DNA of 64,000 nucleotides from contig OY855904.1 in NCBI GenBank assembly GCA_963693305.1, positions 16,205,496 to 16,269,495 of the forward strand, read 5' to 3'. This DNA is from Meandrina meandrites. Taxonomy: Eukaryota; Cnidaria; Anthozoa; Scleractinia; Meandrinidae. The position numbers and the translations under genes are program-made. A model generated the notes under the pieces. It did not search any database. It worked only from the letters and a program-made list of their open reading frames with translations, and was not told the origin of the DNA. This document shows positions 57,401 through 59,802 of the stretch, in pieces. Every line of letters begins with the position of its first letter. The stretch's first letter is position 1.

Positions 57401-59226
57401 AATTTGAACGCTAAAGTGTTTTTAAAATTCATTGTAAAAAAAAAAACTCTAAAAACAGGCAGACGACGTTTCGGCGCTACTACTCTACTCCATTATCAAG
57501 TCAACAGGTTAAAAGTTAAAACAAGAATAGATAAAAACGTCAAACAATAAAAATATTTGTTTGTCCTATGAGTATAAAATATAAGGTAAAAACAATAGAA
57601 AAAAAGAAGAAACAACGAAATTCTAATTAAAAGTACCAAATTTTCAAGTGAATAGTTTGGCGCGAATGGAGTTACTTTGGGTGTTGAGTGAACGCTTGAT
57701 GTCCTTTATCAACAGCATCTCGTATATAATTACCCTTCTCCAACATATAATAATTACTACCTTGGAACTTTCTTTGTAGTCACCTTCACTGCCTGTCCCC
57801 CTCAGAGGATCTTTTAAGGCAGGCTTGCTCTCTTTTTTCTTTTCAGGAGCTGAAGAGACCAACGTAGTGGTCTCGACTTTTTCAACATTTGAAATCTGAG
57901 GTCCGCTCTTGAAAGACTGTGTTGTTTTGCCTGGGGCTCTTGAGTCTTTTTTTCCTTGTCCCTACACGAATCAACGAATCAACAAATCTAACATGATCAG
58001 AAAGCTAAAATGGATTAATGGGTATCTCTGCATGGTTCAACGTTTTCTTAGAAATTTCTGACGTTTTCTACTAATTTAGACACTTGCCCTAAGGTTTGAT
58101 TTTTTAACACTACATGTTACAAAGTGTTTTTTTATTATTATTATTATAAGTATCATAAATGGGAACTCGTGATATGTTTTCTTAGATATTGCAAATATGG
58201 TATCGTCTTGTTCCATTAATCGTGAAGAAAGATTGACTGCTATGGAGAGGAATTGTTTTCACTTGTCAATATACTTACTCACCTGAACACCTGATTTTGT
58301 GCCAGCGCCTTTATCAGTGGTTGAACTAGGAGGAGGTTTGGTTTTGGGTTTTTGAGAATTTGCACTGAGGTTCTTGCGAGAAGAGGTCTGCCCTGCTGGT
58401 GGAACGTGAGATTCTTTTCCACTCTTAACCCCGTTAGCCTCTTTACCCACTTCCTTGTCATTAACTGTCTGTTGCTGATAGCTTGATGCCATCTGGCCAT
58501 CATCTGCCGGTTCTTTGAACCGTGTGTCTTGTTCCAGTCTGCGGTGGGATTCGTCTTTGTCTCCTTTCTCAACGGCAGCATTTGATTTTCCATTTGAGTT
58601 ATTCTCAGGTTCCTCAAGTTCTGCCGGACCTCTGACTCCTTGAGCACCTACCATGGTGTTTACTGTGTCAAACGTTCCTGTAGTGCTCTCATGAAACCTC
58701 CCCTTGTCGTCAAAACTCTGCTGTTTCTCCTCTTGAACCACTTTTGGATCTCTATCGCCATTATTTGGTTCTCCTTGTAAGGCAATTGGTTTCGTTTCTG
58801 GAAGACTTGGTGCACCCGCCTGATGATGATCACTTTCCCATGGCAATATTCCTCGTTCTGTTGTCGAATTCTTTGCTTCATCATCACTAAGGGAGATACA
58901 GACGGACGAAGCATCAGTCGGATTTTTGACGTGACAAAGTTGTTTCTGTCCTTGAGAGGAATGGGTTGATCCCGCTTTTGAATCTCTGTTAGCAGTATTT
59001 GGCTCTACAGCACCTGGAGGCGTAAGTGAGGCGCTTGCCGGATGGTGGTCACTTTCTAATGACCCAGCTCCTCTCTCAGCTAATGGTGGATTTTGTACTT
59101 TGTCGCGATCAACAATGGGAGAGCCATAGTCGCTGGAAGGCTGAACTGTAGTTTCAGGATGTTGAGCCGCTGGGAGCTCATCTTGTTCTCTTTCCGGGTT
59201 TAAAGGCTGCTGTTTTTGGTCATTAC
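1..59226 (-). CDS. RNF213: RNF213-like giant AAA+ ATPase / E3 ubiquitin ligase gene, partial, 62 exons seen
   Basis: Whole-gene entry; domain blocks follow. In vertebrates RNF213 is a cytosolic protein of about 5,200 residues with a dynein-like AAA core and an E3 module, linked to lipid droplets and antimicrobial ubiquitylation. Reading the minus strand gives 62 exons whose conceptual product follows the vertebrate protein colinearly from before the CBM20 module to beyond the RING position. Codon phase agrees at all but two junctions: between positions 57761 and 52402 a small exon is probably missed, and between 31562 and 31339 the acceptor is ambiguous. Two introns use GC donors. The frame is open at base 1, so the C-terminal part (RZ finger, stop) is outside the window. 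The first exon seen starts in mid-codon, so the start codon lies upstream. Many introns carry transposons, but I saw no stop inside any assigned exon. The family call is very secure; ortholog versus lineage-specific paralog is not settled. Confidence 0.95.
439..549. repeat. Foldback MITE, 111 bp, abutting exon 62
   Basis: The ends are inverted: CTTACCAACC at 439 and its complement ending at 549, and the two halves pair over most of the element with small gaps. The interior is GC-rich and contains GGGCCAATATTC-like cores. Similar units occur at about 33826-33892 and 34066-34135, so this is a dispersed family. No target duplication could be fixed. It lies in the intron between exons 62 and 61 and touches the acceptor of exon 62. 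Confidence 0.7.
917..1503 (-). CDS. RNF213: RNF213-like exons 60-61, just C-terminal of the RING position
   Basis: Exon 60 is 1255-1503 and exon 61 is 917-1028. Exon 60 encodes [17 protein letters not shown] and later [14 protein letters not shown], which correspond to the vertebrate segment directly after the RING finger (RQMCNSFFVDLVSTICF and TPVIRSVILKLLL). Exon 61 encodes a short helical segment ending in [10 protein letters not shown]. Phases 2 and 0 carry through, and donors (CAG|GTAACT, GAG|GTATGT) and acceptors fit the consensus. Confidence 0.9.
1848..1910 (-). CDS. RNF213: RNF213-like exon 59, occupies the RING-finger position but is not a canonical RING
   Basis: This 63-bp exon has a strong acceptor (AATTTGCAG) and a donor AAAG|GTGTGA, and phase 2 agrees on both sides. 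It encodes about 21 residues, including [16 protein letters not shown]. Vertebrate RNF213 has a C3HC4 RING of about 45 residues here. Only one CxxC pair is visible, and neither flanking intron (1504-1847, 1911-2197) encodes the remaining Cys/His ligands that I can see. Either the RING was lost, or a RING exon sits somewhere I could not recognise, or the assembly has a gap. No product other than the RNF213 reading frame is suggested. Confidence 0.65.
2198..3230 (-). CDS. RNF213: RNF213-like exons 56-58, E3 module N-terminal to the RING position
   Basis: Exon 56 is 3016-3230, exon 57 is 2615-2723 and exon 58 is 2198-2289. Exon 56 carries [17 protein letters not shown], matching vertebrate LKPSPQAWLQLVKNLSM. 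Exon 57 carries AVRLFVEHV, matching TALFVEHV. Exon 58 encodes an acidic helical linker ([17 protein letters not shown]) leading to the RING position. Phases run 0-2, 1-0 and 0-2 without conflict. The chain places exon 55, at 6806, directly upstream, so the 3.6-kb intron between them holds no coding exon of this gene. Confidence 0.9.
3306..3815. repeat. Inverted-repeat MITE, about 510 bp, with nested palindromes
   Basis: The outer arms at about 3306-3350 and 3770-3815 are inverted copies, roughly 85 percent alike, built around AAATAGAA and ACATGTT motifs. Inside are two more palindromes: 3360-3430, and a strong one at 3457-3559 whose arms read CAATTAGATTATTCGCTCTC and its complement. No ORF is present. 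A related diverged fragment, sharing the CAATTAGATTA and TTGAGAGC motifs, lies at about 4196-4330. This is a non-autonomous DNA transposon of unknown superfamily. Confidence 0.7.
4780..5740 (-). pseudogene. LINE endonuclease fragment (RTE/CR1-like), decayed
   Basis: On the minus strand the start of a LINE apurinic-type endonuclease is recognisable: a WNVRTM motif near 5670, then an ORF at 5283-5558 with [20 protein letters not shown], matching the usual SRI(M/I)TARF...QCYAPTN block. Near 4880-5010, after frameshifts, comes [18 protein letters not shown], a typical linker between endonuclease and RT. Frames change repeatedly and no RT catalytic core follows, so this is a dead, truncated copy in an RNF213 intron. 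Automatic pipelines often call such fragments 'craniofacial development protein 2-like'. Confidence 0.75.
6345..6555. repeat. Inverted-repeat MITE
   Basis: The arms TTCACCACCAAGCCTCG (near 6380) and CGAGGCTTGGTGGTGAA (near 6500) are exact complements, and the outer sequences with TTATGCA and TGCATAA also pair. No ORF is present and the element is intronic. Confidence 0.65.
6614..6758. repeat. Foldback MITE, about 145 bp, 50 bp from exon 55
   Basis: The arms ATATCAAACACTCGAGAGAG and CTCTCTCGTGTTTGATAT pair nearly fully, followed inward by the TTTCCAAACACC/GGTGTTTGGAAA pair. It lies close to the donor of exon 55 (position 6806). Confidence 0.7.
6806..8294 (-). CDS. RNF213: RNF213-like exons 53-55, back of the AAA ring / E3 module start
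   Basis: Exon 53 is 7827-8294, exon 54 is 7208-7371 and exon 55 is 6806-7012. Exon 53 carries [19 protein letters not shown] followed by DRDSNLDL, the counterpart of vertebrate GTFRHTLWKRVQGAVTPLL and DRDGNLEL. Exon 55 carries [17 protein letters not shown], matching HLAYQRFRSRLQNFSRI. Donors include CAG|GTACAA and GTG|GTGAGT, and phases 1-1, 1-0 and 0-0 are continuous. The exons are separated by AT-rich introns; 7372-7826 contains no feature I recognise. Confidence 0.93.
8660..8978 (+). pseudogene. LINE reverse-transcriptase C-terminal tail (RTE-like fragment)
   Basis: The plus strand encodes [15 protein letters not shown], then [12 protein letters not shown] and a stop, the very common C-terminal end of RTE/CR1-type pol proteins (RRRWRWIGHVLR...RGRPKTTWRRTV). 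Nothing upstream of it is intact, so it is a 5'-truncated insertion in the intron between exons 53 and 52. Confidence 0.8.
9043..11079 (-). CDS. RNF213: RNF213-like exons 50-52, C-terminal AAA region
   Basis: Exon 50 is 10864-11079, exon 51 is 10637-10773 and exon 52 is 9043-9560. Exon 50 carries [15 protein letters not shown], matching CATPDAVVRLSA. Exon 52 is long and carries [13 protein letters not shown] followed by [18 protein letters not shown], the equivalent of vertebrate YVGFHGGLWQSVHIDDLR, then an acidic stretch and LLRNCVQAA (vertebrate LLRSCVQSA). Phase is 0-0, 0-2 and 2-1. The intron 9561-10636 (about 1.1 kb) shows no ORF, repeat or RNA gene that I recognise. Confidence 0.93.
11343..12853 (-). 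CDS. RNF213: RNF213-like exons 45-49, degenerate AAA5-like module
   Basis: Exons are 12718-12853, 12528-12635, 12148-12233, 11694-11879 and 11343-11478. Motifs in order are [73 protein letters not shown]; and [12 protein letters not shown]. All have near-identical vertebrate counterparts. These modules keep the AAA fold in RNF213 but lack Walker motifs. Exon 48 ends CACAG|GCAAGA, a GC donor at 11692-11693; using it preserves phase 2, while the nearest GT donor would break the frame. Confidence 0.93.
12976..15443 (-). CDS. RNF213: RNF213-like exons 39-44, AAA4 module with Walker A and B
   Basis: Exons are 15277-15443, 14811-15024, 14257-14612, 13864-14022, 13311-13458 and 12976-13064. Exon 40 has the AAA4 Walker [12 protein letters not shown], preceded by [19 protein letters not shown]. 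Exon 41 has [10 protein letters not shown], the Walker [15 protein letters not shown] and the sensor segment [15 protein letters not shown]. Exon 42 has [11 protein letters not shown] and exon 43 has [13 protein letters not shown]. In the mouse structure AAA4 is one of the two ATP-hydrolysing modules; the key Lys, Asp and Glu residues are present here, so activity is expected. All junction phases agree. The acceptor of exon 40 lies after a double AG; only the second keeps the frame. Confidence 0.96.
16033..18621 (-). CDS. RNF213: RNF213-like exons 33-38, AAA3 module with Walker A and B
   Basis: Exons are 18504-18621, 17838-18073, 17382-17464, 17007-17140, 16445-16540 and 16033-16194. Exon 33 has [19 protein letters not shown], the AAA3 Walker A. 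Exon 34 has VHGGTT and the Walker [15 protein letters not shown], then the sensor AACNPYRR. Exon 36 has [16 protein letters not shown], and exon 38 has [17 protein letters not shown] plus an acidic tail of consecutive Asp residues. AAA3 is catalytic in the family and all catalytic residues are present. Phases are continuous across all six exons. Confidence 0.96.
19084..20449 (-). CDS. RNF213: RNF213-like exons 30-32, linker between AAA2 and AAA3
   Basis: Exons are 20334-20449, 19621-19815 and 19084-19206. Motifs are [11 protein letters not shown], then [20 protein letters not shown] and MTFLGFYIN, and [20 protein letters not shown]; the vertebrate protein reads RKRWESEPHPYVFFNDDHTT and YELTTDNMLKILAIEMRFR. 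Phases 2-1, 2-1 and 2-1 are consistent. Exon 30 was recognised from its translation although it contains no Met. Confidence 0.95.
20568..20985. mobile_element. Non-autonomous element with poly-G/poly-C ends, 8-bp target duplication
   Basis: It begins CTC followed by a run of about 20 G and ends with a run of about 18 C followed by GGG. Both sides carry CGTGGGAT (20560-20567 and 20986-20993), an 8-bp duplication as made by hAT or Kolobok-like transposases. The interior repeats the phrase 'TTAAACAGGGT / TTAGACGGAGTAT' several times and has a palindrome at about 20822-20860 (GTCTAAGACAT...ATGTCTTAGAC). No ORF is seen. It is in the intron between exons 30 and 29. Confidence 0.7.
21329..23382 (-). 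CDS. RNF213: RNF213-like exons 25-29, AAA2 module
   Basis: Exons are 23112-23382, 22566-22739, 22314-22422, 22070-22241 and 21329-21524. Exon 25 has the Walker [16 protein letters not shown] (vertebrate SERAGVGKSLYVKRL) and ends FHLDVSPSV. Exon 26 has [15 protein letters not shown]. Exons 27-28 have CQRVYQYLK and the [16 protein letters not shown] segment. Exon 29 has [20 protein letters not shown], matching NPSWSELRNFARFLNYQLR. Structural work indicates that AAA2 binds ATP without hydrolysing it. Phases are continuous; exon 29 contains no early Met and was found from its translation. Confidence 0.95.
23516..25270 (-). CDS. RNF213: RNF213-like exons 20-24, region before AAA2 (inactive AAA1-like)
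   Basis: Exons are 25107-25270, 24596-24670, 24218-24324, 23843-23993 and 23516-23732. Motifs are [66 protein letters not shown] and [15 protein letters not shown]. Vertebrate counterparts include GQPNLVVC, LPTYDEVLLCTPATTFEE and YSLLFADQLSYEVARQA. No P-loop is present, as expected for AAA1. The exons are small (75-217 bp) with strict phase continuity (2-1-1-0-1-2). Confidence 0.94.
25340..25800. repeat. Two retrotransposon 3' tails, opposite orientations
   Basis: At 25340-25450 the minus strand reads an AATAAAGTTTGTTTG tail followed by GTTGTT repeats, the typical end of an RTE-like LINE or its SINE. At about 25640-25800 the plus strand carries GAGGACCCTCCTG...GGTGATTGGAGG and ends in an ATT-rich microsatellite, a typical CR1/L2-like LINE 3' end. 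No coding part remains in either. Confidence 0.5.
25839..27140 (-). CDS. RNF213: RNF213-like exons 18-19, base of the N-arm
   Basis: Exon 18 (26808-27140) encodes [17 protein letters not shown], close to vertebrate ARNLEWLKTVNESHGSV, and [19 protein letters not shown]. Exon 19 (25839-26665, 827 bp, among the largest) encodes [19 protein letters not shown] (vertebrate FYLNFYTAEQLVYL), a Ser/Thr-rich low-complexity middle and an acidic segment [19 protein letters not shown]. Exon 18 ends AAAG|GCAAGT, a GC donor at 26806-26807 with otherwise ideal consensus; only this site joins exon 19 in phase 0. Confidence 0.95.
27794..30491 (-). CDS. RNF213: RNF213-like exons 15-17, N-arm helical repeats
   Basis: Exons are 29893-30491, 28415-28574 and 27794-28023. 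Exon 15 (599 bp) is charged and helical, with [19 protein letters not shown]. Exon 16 has [19 protein letters not shown] and [12 protein letters not shown]. Exon 17 has [20 protein letters not shown], matching vertebrate VDLASISAGENDIDVDRVAC. Phases 1-0, 0-1 and 1-0 agree. Exon 16 has no Met and was found from translation plus splice sites. Confidence 0.94.
31031..35205 (-). CDS. RNF213: RNF213-like exons 9-14, N-arm
   Basis: Exons are 34902-35205, 33490-33585, 32982-33098, 31855-32077, 31562-31802 and 31031-about 31323. They encode helical stretches such as [49 protein letters not shown] (vertebrate GIVLSAVITKSWPRTADN) and [20 protein letters not shown]. Phase is continuous except into exon 14. 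The best acceptor (TTTCATAG, exon end 31339) would put a stop in frame after exon 13, while weaker AGs at 31324-31325 or 31318-31319 keep the frame. Either a weak site is used or the assembly has a small indel there. Confidence 0.88.
31371..31455 (+). repeat. Possible tRNA-derived SINE head
   Basis: The segment starts GCGGCGGCCTAGTTGAGTGG, resembling a Pol III A box region, and continues GGCTCAACCCC, weakly like a B box. No SINE body or tail could be delimited. Confidence 0.3.
33826..34135. repeat. Two foldback-MITE copies related to the one at 439-549
   Basis: Positions 33826-33892 (inverse orientation) and 34066-34135 both contain CACGACC, GGNCCAATATTC and CAGTAC in the same order as the element at 439-549. 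Together they bracket about 170 bp of unrelated sequence, so they could be the ends of one larger element. No target duplication was found. Confidence 0.5.
34747..34880. repeat. Inverted-repeat MITE next to the exon 9 donor
   Basis: TTATTTACCGGC...TTATAGTGAAAA at the left and TTTTTCACTATA...GCAGGCAAATAA at the right pair imperfectly over about 40 bases. It ends about 20 bp from the donor of exon 9 (34902). Confidence 0.55.
35206..36711. other. Intron between exons 9 and 8, nothing recognised
   Basis: About 1.5 kb of AT-rich intron with only short ORFs lacking codon bias or family motifs. A local cluster of GTACGTA/TACGTAG words at about 35900-35940 is the only visible structure. Confidence 0.5.
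36712..37345 (-). CDS. RNF213: RNF213-like exons 7-8; exon 7 acceptor disrupted by the Ngaro insertion
   Basis: Exon 7 is 37259-37345 and exon 8 is 36712-36930. The frame that joins both neighbours encodes [11 protein letters not shown] running into [15 protein letters not shown], then [17 protein letters not shown] (vertebrate LGALPVLHCCMELAPRHKD lies in the same arm). Another frame is also open but fails the phase test. The acceptor AG of exon 7 is at 37346-37347 (minus strand ATGAG|AAGCG), and the retrotransposon begins at about 37349. The original pyrimidine tract therefore now lies about 4.9 kb away, beyond 42290. Confidence 0.8.
37033..37090 (-). repeat. Fragment of the repeat unit that flanks the tRNA-like genes
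   Basis: The segment is close to the flank seen four times at 50645-51536 (ATCTTCGCAGTGAATTTCCA ... AGAAGCCTG), but without the tRNA part. It shows the tRNA-flanking unit is dispersed in this genome. Confidence 0.55.
37349..37546 (+). repeat. Ngaro repeat A1
   Basis: 198 bp identical to 41789-41986. It forms the 5' end of the element and presumably carries the promoter; it directly touches the splice acceptor of host exon 7. Confidence 0.9.
37557..38201 (+). pseudogene. Ngaro gag-like ORF with zinc knuckle, broken
   Basis: The frame encodes an acidic, coiled-coil-like region and then [20 protein letters not shown], followed after a frame change near 37980-38000 by a CX2CX4HX4C zinc knuckle ([14 protein letters not shown], near 38108-38150). 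Two in-frame TAG codons (near 37607 and 37817) sit where CAG would be natural. It would package element RNA if intact; as read it cannot make a full protein. Confidence 0.7.
38203..40250 (+). pseudogene. Ngaro reverse transcriptase / RNase H, frameshifted, with altered catalytic box
   Basis: RT blocks run from [20 protein letters not shown] through [16 protein letters not shown] to the start of the palm domain. A one-base loss in an A run near 38729 shifts the frame; the second frame continues to [18 protein letters not shown], then a 22-A run (38888-38909) coding for Lys repeats. The catalytic box reads FLGDG, where this family normally has FLDDG, so one of the two metal-binding aspartates is missing. 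RNase H follows ([23 protein letters not shown]) and is broken again near 39677; the C-terminal part to about 40250 is spread over several frames. The enzyme is judged inactive. Confidence 0.8.
40404..40599 (+). repeat. Four short palindromic words between the RNase H and YR genes
   Basis: CCCTAGAGGGG occurs three times (near 40405, 40438 and 40480), with a variant CCCTTGAGGGG near 40588. Each can form a tight hairpin. They lie in the non-coding spacer of the Ngaro element. Confidence 0.6.
40767..41687 (+). CDS. Ngaro tyrosine recombinase (YR), catalytic domain open
   Basis: The open frame from 40884 to 41687 (267 residues) contains the YR signature: an Arg in [14 protein letters not shown] in [19 protein letters not shown], and a Tyr in KNIYVKD, in the order and spacing of tyrosine recombinases. 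It would integrate the circular DNA intermediate. The N-terminal SAM-like core-binding part ([12 protein letters not shown]) is visible in another frame at about 40840-41030, so at least one frameshift separates it from the catalytic domain; the start near 40767 is therefore uncertain. The catalytic half is the best preserved protein of the element. Confidence 0.8.
41712..41788 (+). repeat. Ngaro repeat B1
   Basis: 77 bp identical to 42214-42290 and directly followed by A2, so B1-A2 reproduces the junction of the presumed circular intermediate. Confidence 0.88.
41789..41986 (+). repeat. Ngaro repeat A2
   Basis: 198 bp identical to A1 at 37349-37546 (offset exactly 4,440). Confidence 0.9.
42214..42290 (+). 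repeat. Ngaro repeat B2, 3' end of the element
   Basis: 77 bp identical to B1. It is separated from A2 by 227 bp that contain a GGCGCCACAG-type hairpin (about 42073-42150) and an AATAAA signal. Host sequence (AGAACAG) resumes at 42291. Confidence 0.88.
42291..43367. other. Host intron sequence, nothing recognised
   Basis: AT-rich intron DNA between the Ngaro element and the next MITE. The ORFs are short and lack family motifs. The original branch point and pyrimidine tract for exon 7 would lie at the left end of this stretch. Confidence 0.45.
43368..43997. repeat. MITE-like element with AGCCCCGGCCAAACG inverted ends
   Basis: A 15-bp terminal repeat, AGCCCCGGCCAAACG, starts at 43368 and its complement ends at 43997. 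Sub-terminal sequence has repeated GCAACATTG words. It includes a 63-codon ORF (43439-43630) with no family match. A target duplication is not evident. Confidence 0.6.
44137..44959 (-). CDS. RNF213: RNF213-like exons 5-6, after the CBM20 module
   Basis: Exon 5 is 44667-44959 and exon 6 is 44137-44396. Exon 5 begins [20 protein letters not shown], matching vertebrate DWHQYYDIVYMKP directly after CBM20. Exon 6 encodes [20 protein letters not shown] (vertebrate SKLKTGLIVLFVVEKIEL). Donors are AAG|GTAAAG and AAA|GTAAGT, and phase 1-0-2 fits exons 4 and 7. Confidence 0.9.
45463..45680 (+). repeat. Dispersed repeat, copy 1
   Basis: About 220 bp similar by eye to 53535-53755 (shared phrases ATTATCCAGA, GTATTCAGTGTAT, GGTCATTTCACGTTG). 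Family unknown; the second copy lies inside the gypsy-type remnant, so it may be part of such an element. Confidence 0.6.
45796..46065. repeat. Two small hairpin repeats
   Basis: At 45796-45861 a palindrome pairs CTCGA...CAGAGC with AGAGCTCTG...TCGAG. At about 45958-46062 CACATGTGAAAT...CGTTTAAAACA is mirrored by TGTTTTAAACG...TTACATG. Both look like MITE relics. Confidence 0.45.
46398..47421. mobile_element. TTAA-flanked DNA transposon with about 300-bp terminal inverted repeats (piggyBac-like, non-autonomous)
   Basis: TTAA stands at 46394-46397 and 47422-47425. The ends AGGAACCCTCCACTG... and ...CAGTGGAGGGTTCCT are inverted and remain nearly identical for over 230 bp, then more loosely to about 300 bp. 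The TTAA duplication points to the piggyBac class. The middle (about 46690-47100) has no transposase, only a short plus-strand cysteine motif, [19 protein letters not shown] (about 46797-46853), similar to the Cys-rich P2X7 C-terminal-like domain found in many coral repeats. Confidence 0.8.
47781..49959. mobile_element. 2.2-kb foldback element, possibly hAT-like, 7-bp target duplication
   Basis: The ends are CAGGAGCCATAATGGGAGGA and its complement TCCTCCCATTATGGCTCCTG, with GTAGAAT on both sides (47774-47780, 49960-49966; an eighth base differs). CAG-type ends with an approximately 8-bp duplication fit hAT. The two halves pair in blocks along much of the length: 48431-48500 with 49085-49140, and 48690-48760 with the sequence after 48810, around a centre near 48790. 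Arms are diverged. A 139-codon plus ORF (47792-48211) and a 73-codon minus ORF (48788-49009) show no transposase motif. Confidence 0.7.
50772..50843 (-). tRNA. tRNA-like gene, Thr(GGT)-like, copy 1
   Basis: Seventy-two nt with acceptor stem GGCTTCA/TGAAGCC, T arm ACGGG-TTCGAAT-CCCGT and a good B box (GGTTCGAATCC). The anticodon loop reads CCGGTAT, so the anticodon would be GGT, but position 33 is C rather than T and the 31-39 pair is mismatched. This copy has a D-stem change (GAGT for GAGC). A T run beyond the 3' end can stop Pol III. It may be a tRNA-derived repeat rather than a working tRNA. Confidence 0.5.
51024..51095 (-). tRNA. tRNA-like gene, Thr(GGT)-like, copy 2
   Basis: Same fold as copy 1, with an intact D stem (GCTC/GAGC) and A box TAGCTCAGTTGG. 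C33 and the A31-C39 mismatch are shared with the other copies. A T run follows. Confidence 0.55.
51144..51215 (+). tRNA. tRNA-like gene, Thr(GGT)-like, copy 3
   Basis: Seventy-two nt, plus strand, with one C-to-T change in the anticodon stem (TCGTA for TCGCA), leaving a G-T pair. Followed by CTGATTTTTT, a Pol III terminator. Confidence 0.55.
51393..51464 (+). tRNA. tRNA-like gene, Thr(GGT)-like, copy 4
   Basis: Matches copy 2 throughout, followed by CTGATTTTTT. The predicted peptides read across these genes and their flanks in databases (starting [14 protein letters not shown]) are translation artefacts of this repeat. Confidence 0.55.
51631..52402 (-). CDS. RNF213: RNF213-like exons 3-4, CBM20-type carbohydrate-binding module
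   Basis: Exon 3 is 52232-52402 and exon 4 is 51631-51845. Exon 3 begins the beta-sandwich with [20 protein letters not shown] and [10 protein letters not shown]; exon 4 carries [18 protein letters not shown] and [18 protein letters not shown]. Vertebrate RNF213 reads GVTVFFHAIISLHF, IPYKYVIYNGESFEYE and GEYVNRCLFI at the same places; this module has been reported to bind glycogen-like glucans. The split codon GG|A joins the two exons exactly. The acceptor of exon 3 needs two bases from the previous exon, which exon 2 does not supply, so a small exon between 52403 and 57760 is probably unseen. Confidence 0.92.
53134..55600 (+). pseudogene. Decayed Ty3/gypsy-type LTR retrotransposon interior
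   Basis: Plus-strand pieces occur in order: a gag segment ([20 protein letters not shown], about 53180-53240), a zinc knuckle [14 protein letters not shown] (about 54032-54073), RT remnants ([16 protein letters not shown] at about 54720; [11 protein letters not shown] at about 54990; a DKDG-type region near 55190) and an RNase H-like piece ([15 protein letters not shown], about 55480-55525). Large deletions and frameshifts separate them and no LTRs were found. It lies in the RNF213 intron between exons 2 and 3. It is non-functional and only described here. Confidence 0.75.
53535..53755 (+). repeat. Dispersed repeat, copy 2
   Basis: Counterpart of 45463-45680, same orientation, between the gag pieces of the gypsy-type remnant. 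Confidence 0.6.
55716..55828 (-). repeat. tRNA-derived SINE head, copy 1
   Basis: Read on the minus strand the segment starts with a tRNA-like GCGGTGGCC region and B-box-like text, and ends in the motif whose plus-strand form is GTGTCTTGCCCAAGAACAC. The same motifs occur at 56009-56125 and, on the other strand, at 59535-59802. Confidence 0.65.
56009..56125 (-). repeat. tRNA-derived SINE head, copy 2
   Basis: Similar to the copy at 55716-55828, with GTGTCTTGCCCAAGAACAC and GGCTACCTTGCCTCC on the plus strand. The body of the SINE is missing in both minus-strand copies. Confidence 0.65.
56126..57760. other. Intron DNA with unassigned repeats
   Basis: No exon of the host gene could be recognised here, although one small exon is expected between 52403 and 57760. 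At about 57437-57530 an A-run is followed by GACGACGTTTCGGCGCTACT and CATTATCAAGTCAAC, a phrase typical of dispersed coral repeats of unclear class. Confidence 0.4.
57761..59226 (-). CDS. RNF213: RNF213-like exons 1-2 as seen, low-complexity N-terminal region
   Basis: Exon 1 (58283-59226, 944 bp) starts in mid-codon (split GT) and stays open throughout; exon 2 is 57761-57961. Composition is rich in Lys, Glu, Ser, Gln, Pro and Gly with no predicted fold, as in the vertebrate N-terminus before CBM20. Two segments of exon 1 resemble each other, one with [16 protein letters not shown] and one with [16 protein letters not shown], suggesting an internal duplication. Donor sites CAG|GTGAGT and AAG|GTAGTA are good. 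Assignment to the RNF213 gene rests on strand, phase-0 splicing between the two exons, composition and position, not on sequence similarity. Confidence 0.7.
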
Positions 59227-59534
59227 CTTAGTTCAAAAAAGCAAACAATTTTGAGCCTCTGAAATTAATTAAATTAACTTAAAATTAAAAATTTGAAATT
59301 TCCCCTTAAACGCACTTTCTTTTGAAAATAGCTCAAGGCTCAAATTGTATATCACGACGGTAAGATGGTCAACTGCCTATTCCTGAGCCTCGACAACAAA
59401 TGTTTTGTCGTCGAAAACATTATCGGATTTTTGCTTTATGATTCAGAATAAAATATACGCCTAATTACAGTAACGTTGTCATATAAAAATTAAAAAGCTT
59501 TTGTAAGAACGAATTAATGACTACTTTTCTTGTG

Positions 59535-59802
59535 GGAGACGCGGTGGCCTAATGGTCAGGGTTCGAGCCCTGGCCGGGGCACTGCGTTGCGTTCTTGGGC
59601 AAGATACTTTACTCCCGTATTGCCTCTCTTCACCCAGGTGTATAAATGGGTACCGGCGAATTTACTGCTGGGGGTAACCCTGCGATGGACTAGCATCCCA
59701 TCCAGGGGGGAGTACCAATACTCCTAGTCGCTTCATGCTACGTAAACCGGGATAAGCTCCGGCCTGATGGGCCCCTAGGCTCGTATACAGACTTTTACCT
59801 TG
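59535..59802 (+). repeat. tRNA-derived SINE, nearly full length but with a deleted tRNA middle
   Basis: Starts GCGGTGGCCTAATGGTCAGG and passes directly to the B box GGTTCGAGCCC, so the anticodon arm region is missing. It continues with TTGGGCAAGATACTTTACTC, TGGGTACCGGCGAATTTACT, GCGATGGACTAGCATCCCAT and CTCCTAGTCGCTTCATGCTA, the common metazoan SINE body. It lies upstream of the first exon seen. Confidence 0.75.

Noticed and set aside
58279..58647. Second minus-strand frame in exon 1
   Set aside because: The overlapping frame stays open across the whole exon and splices in phase to exon 2; this one does not.
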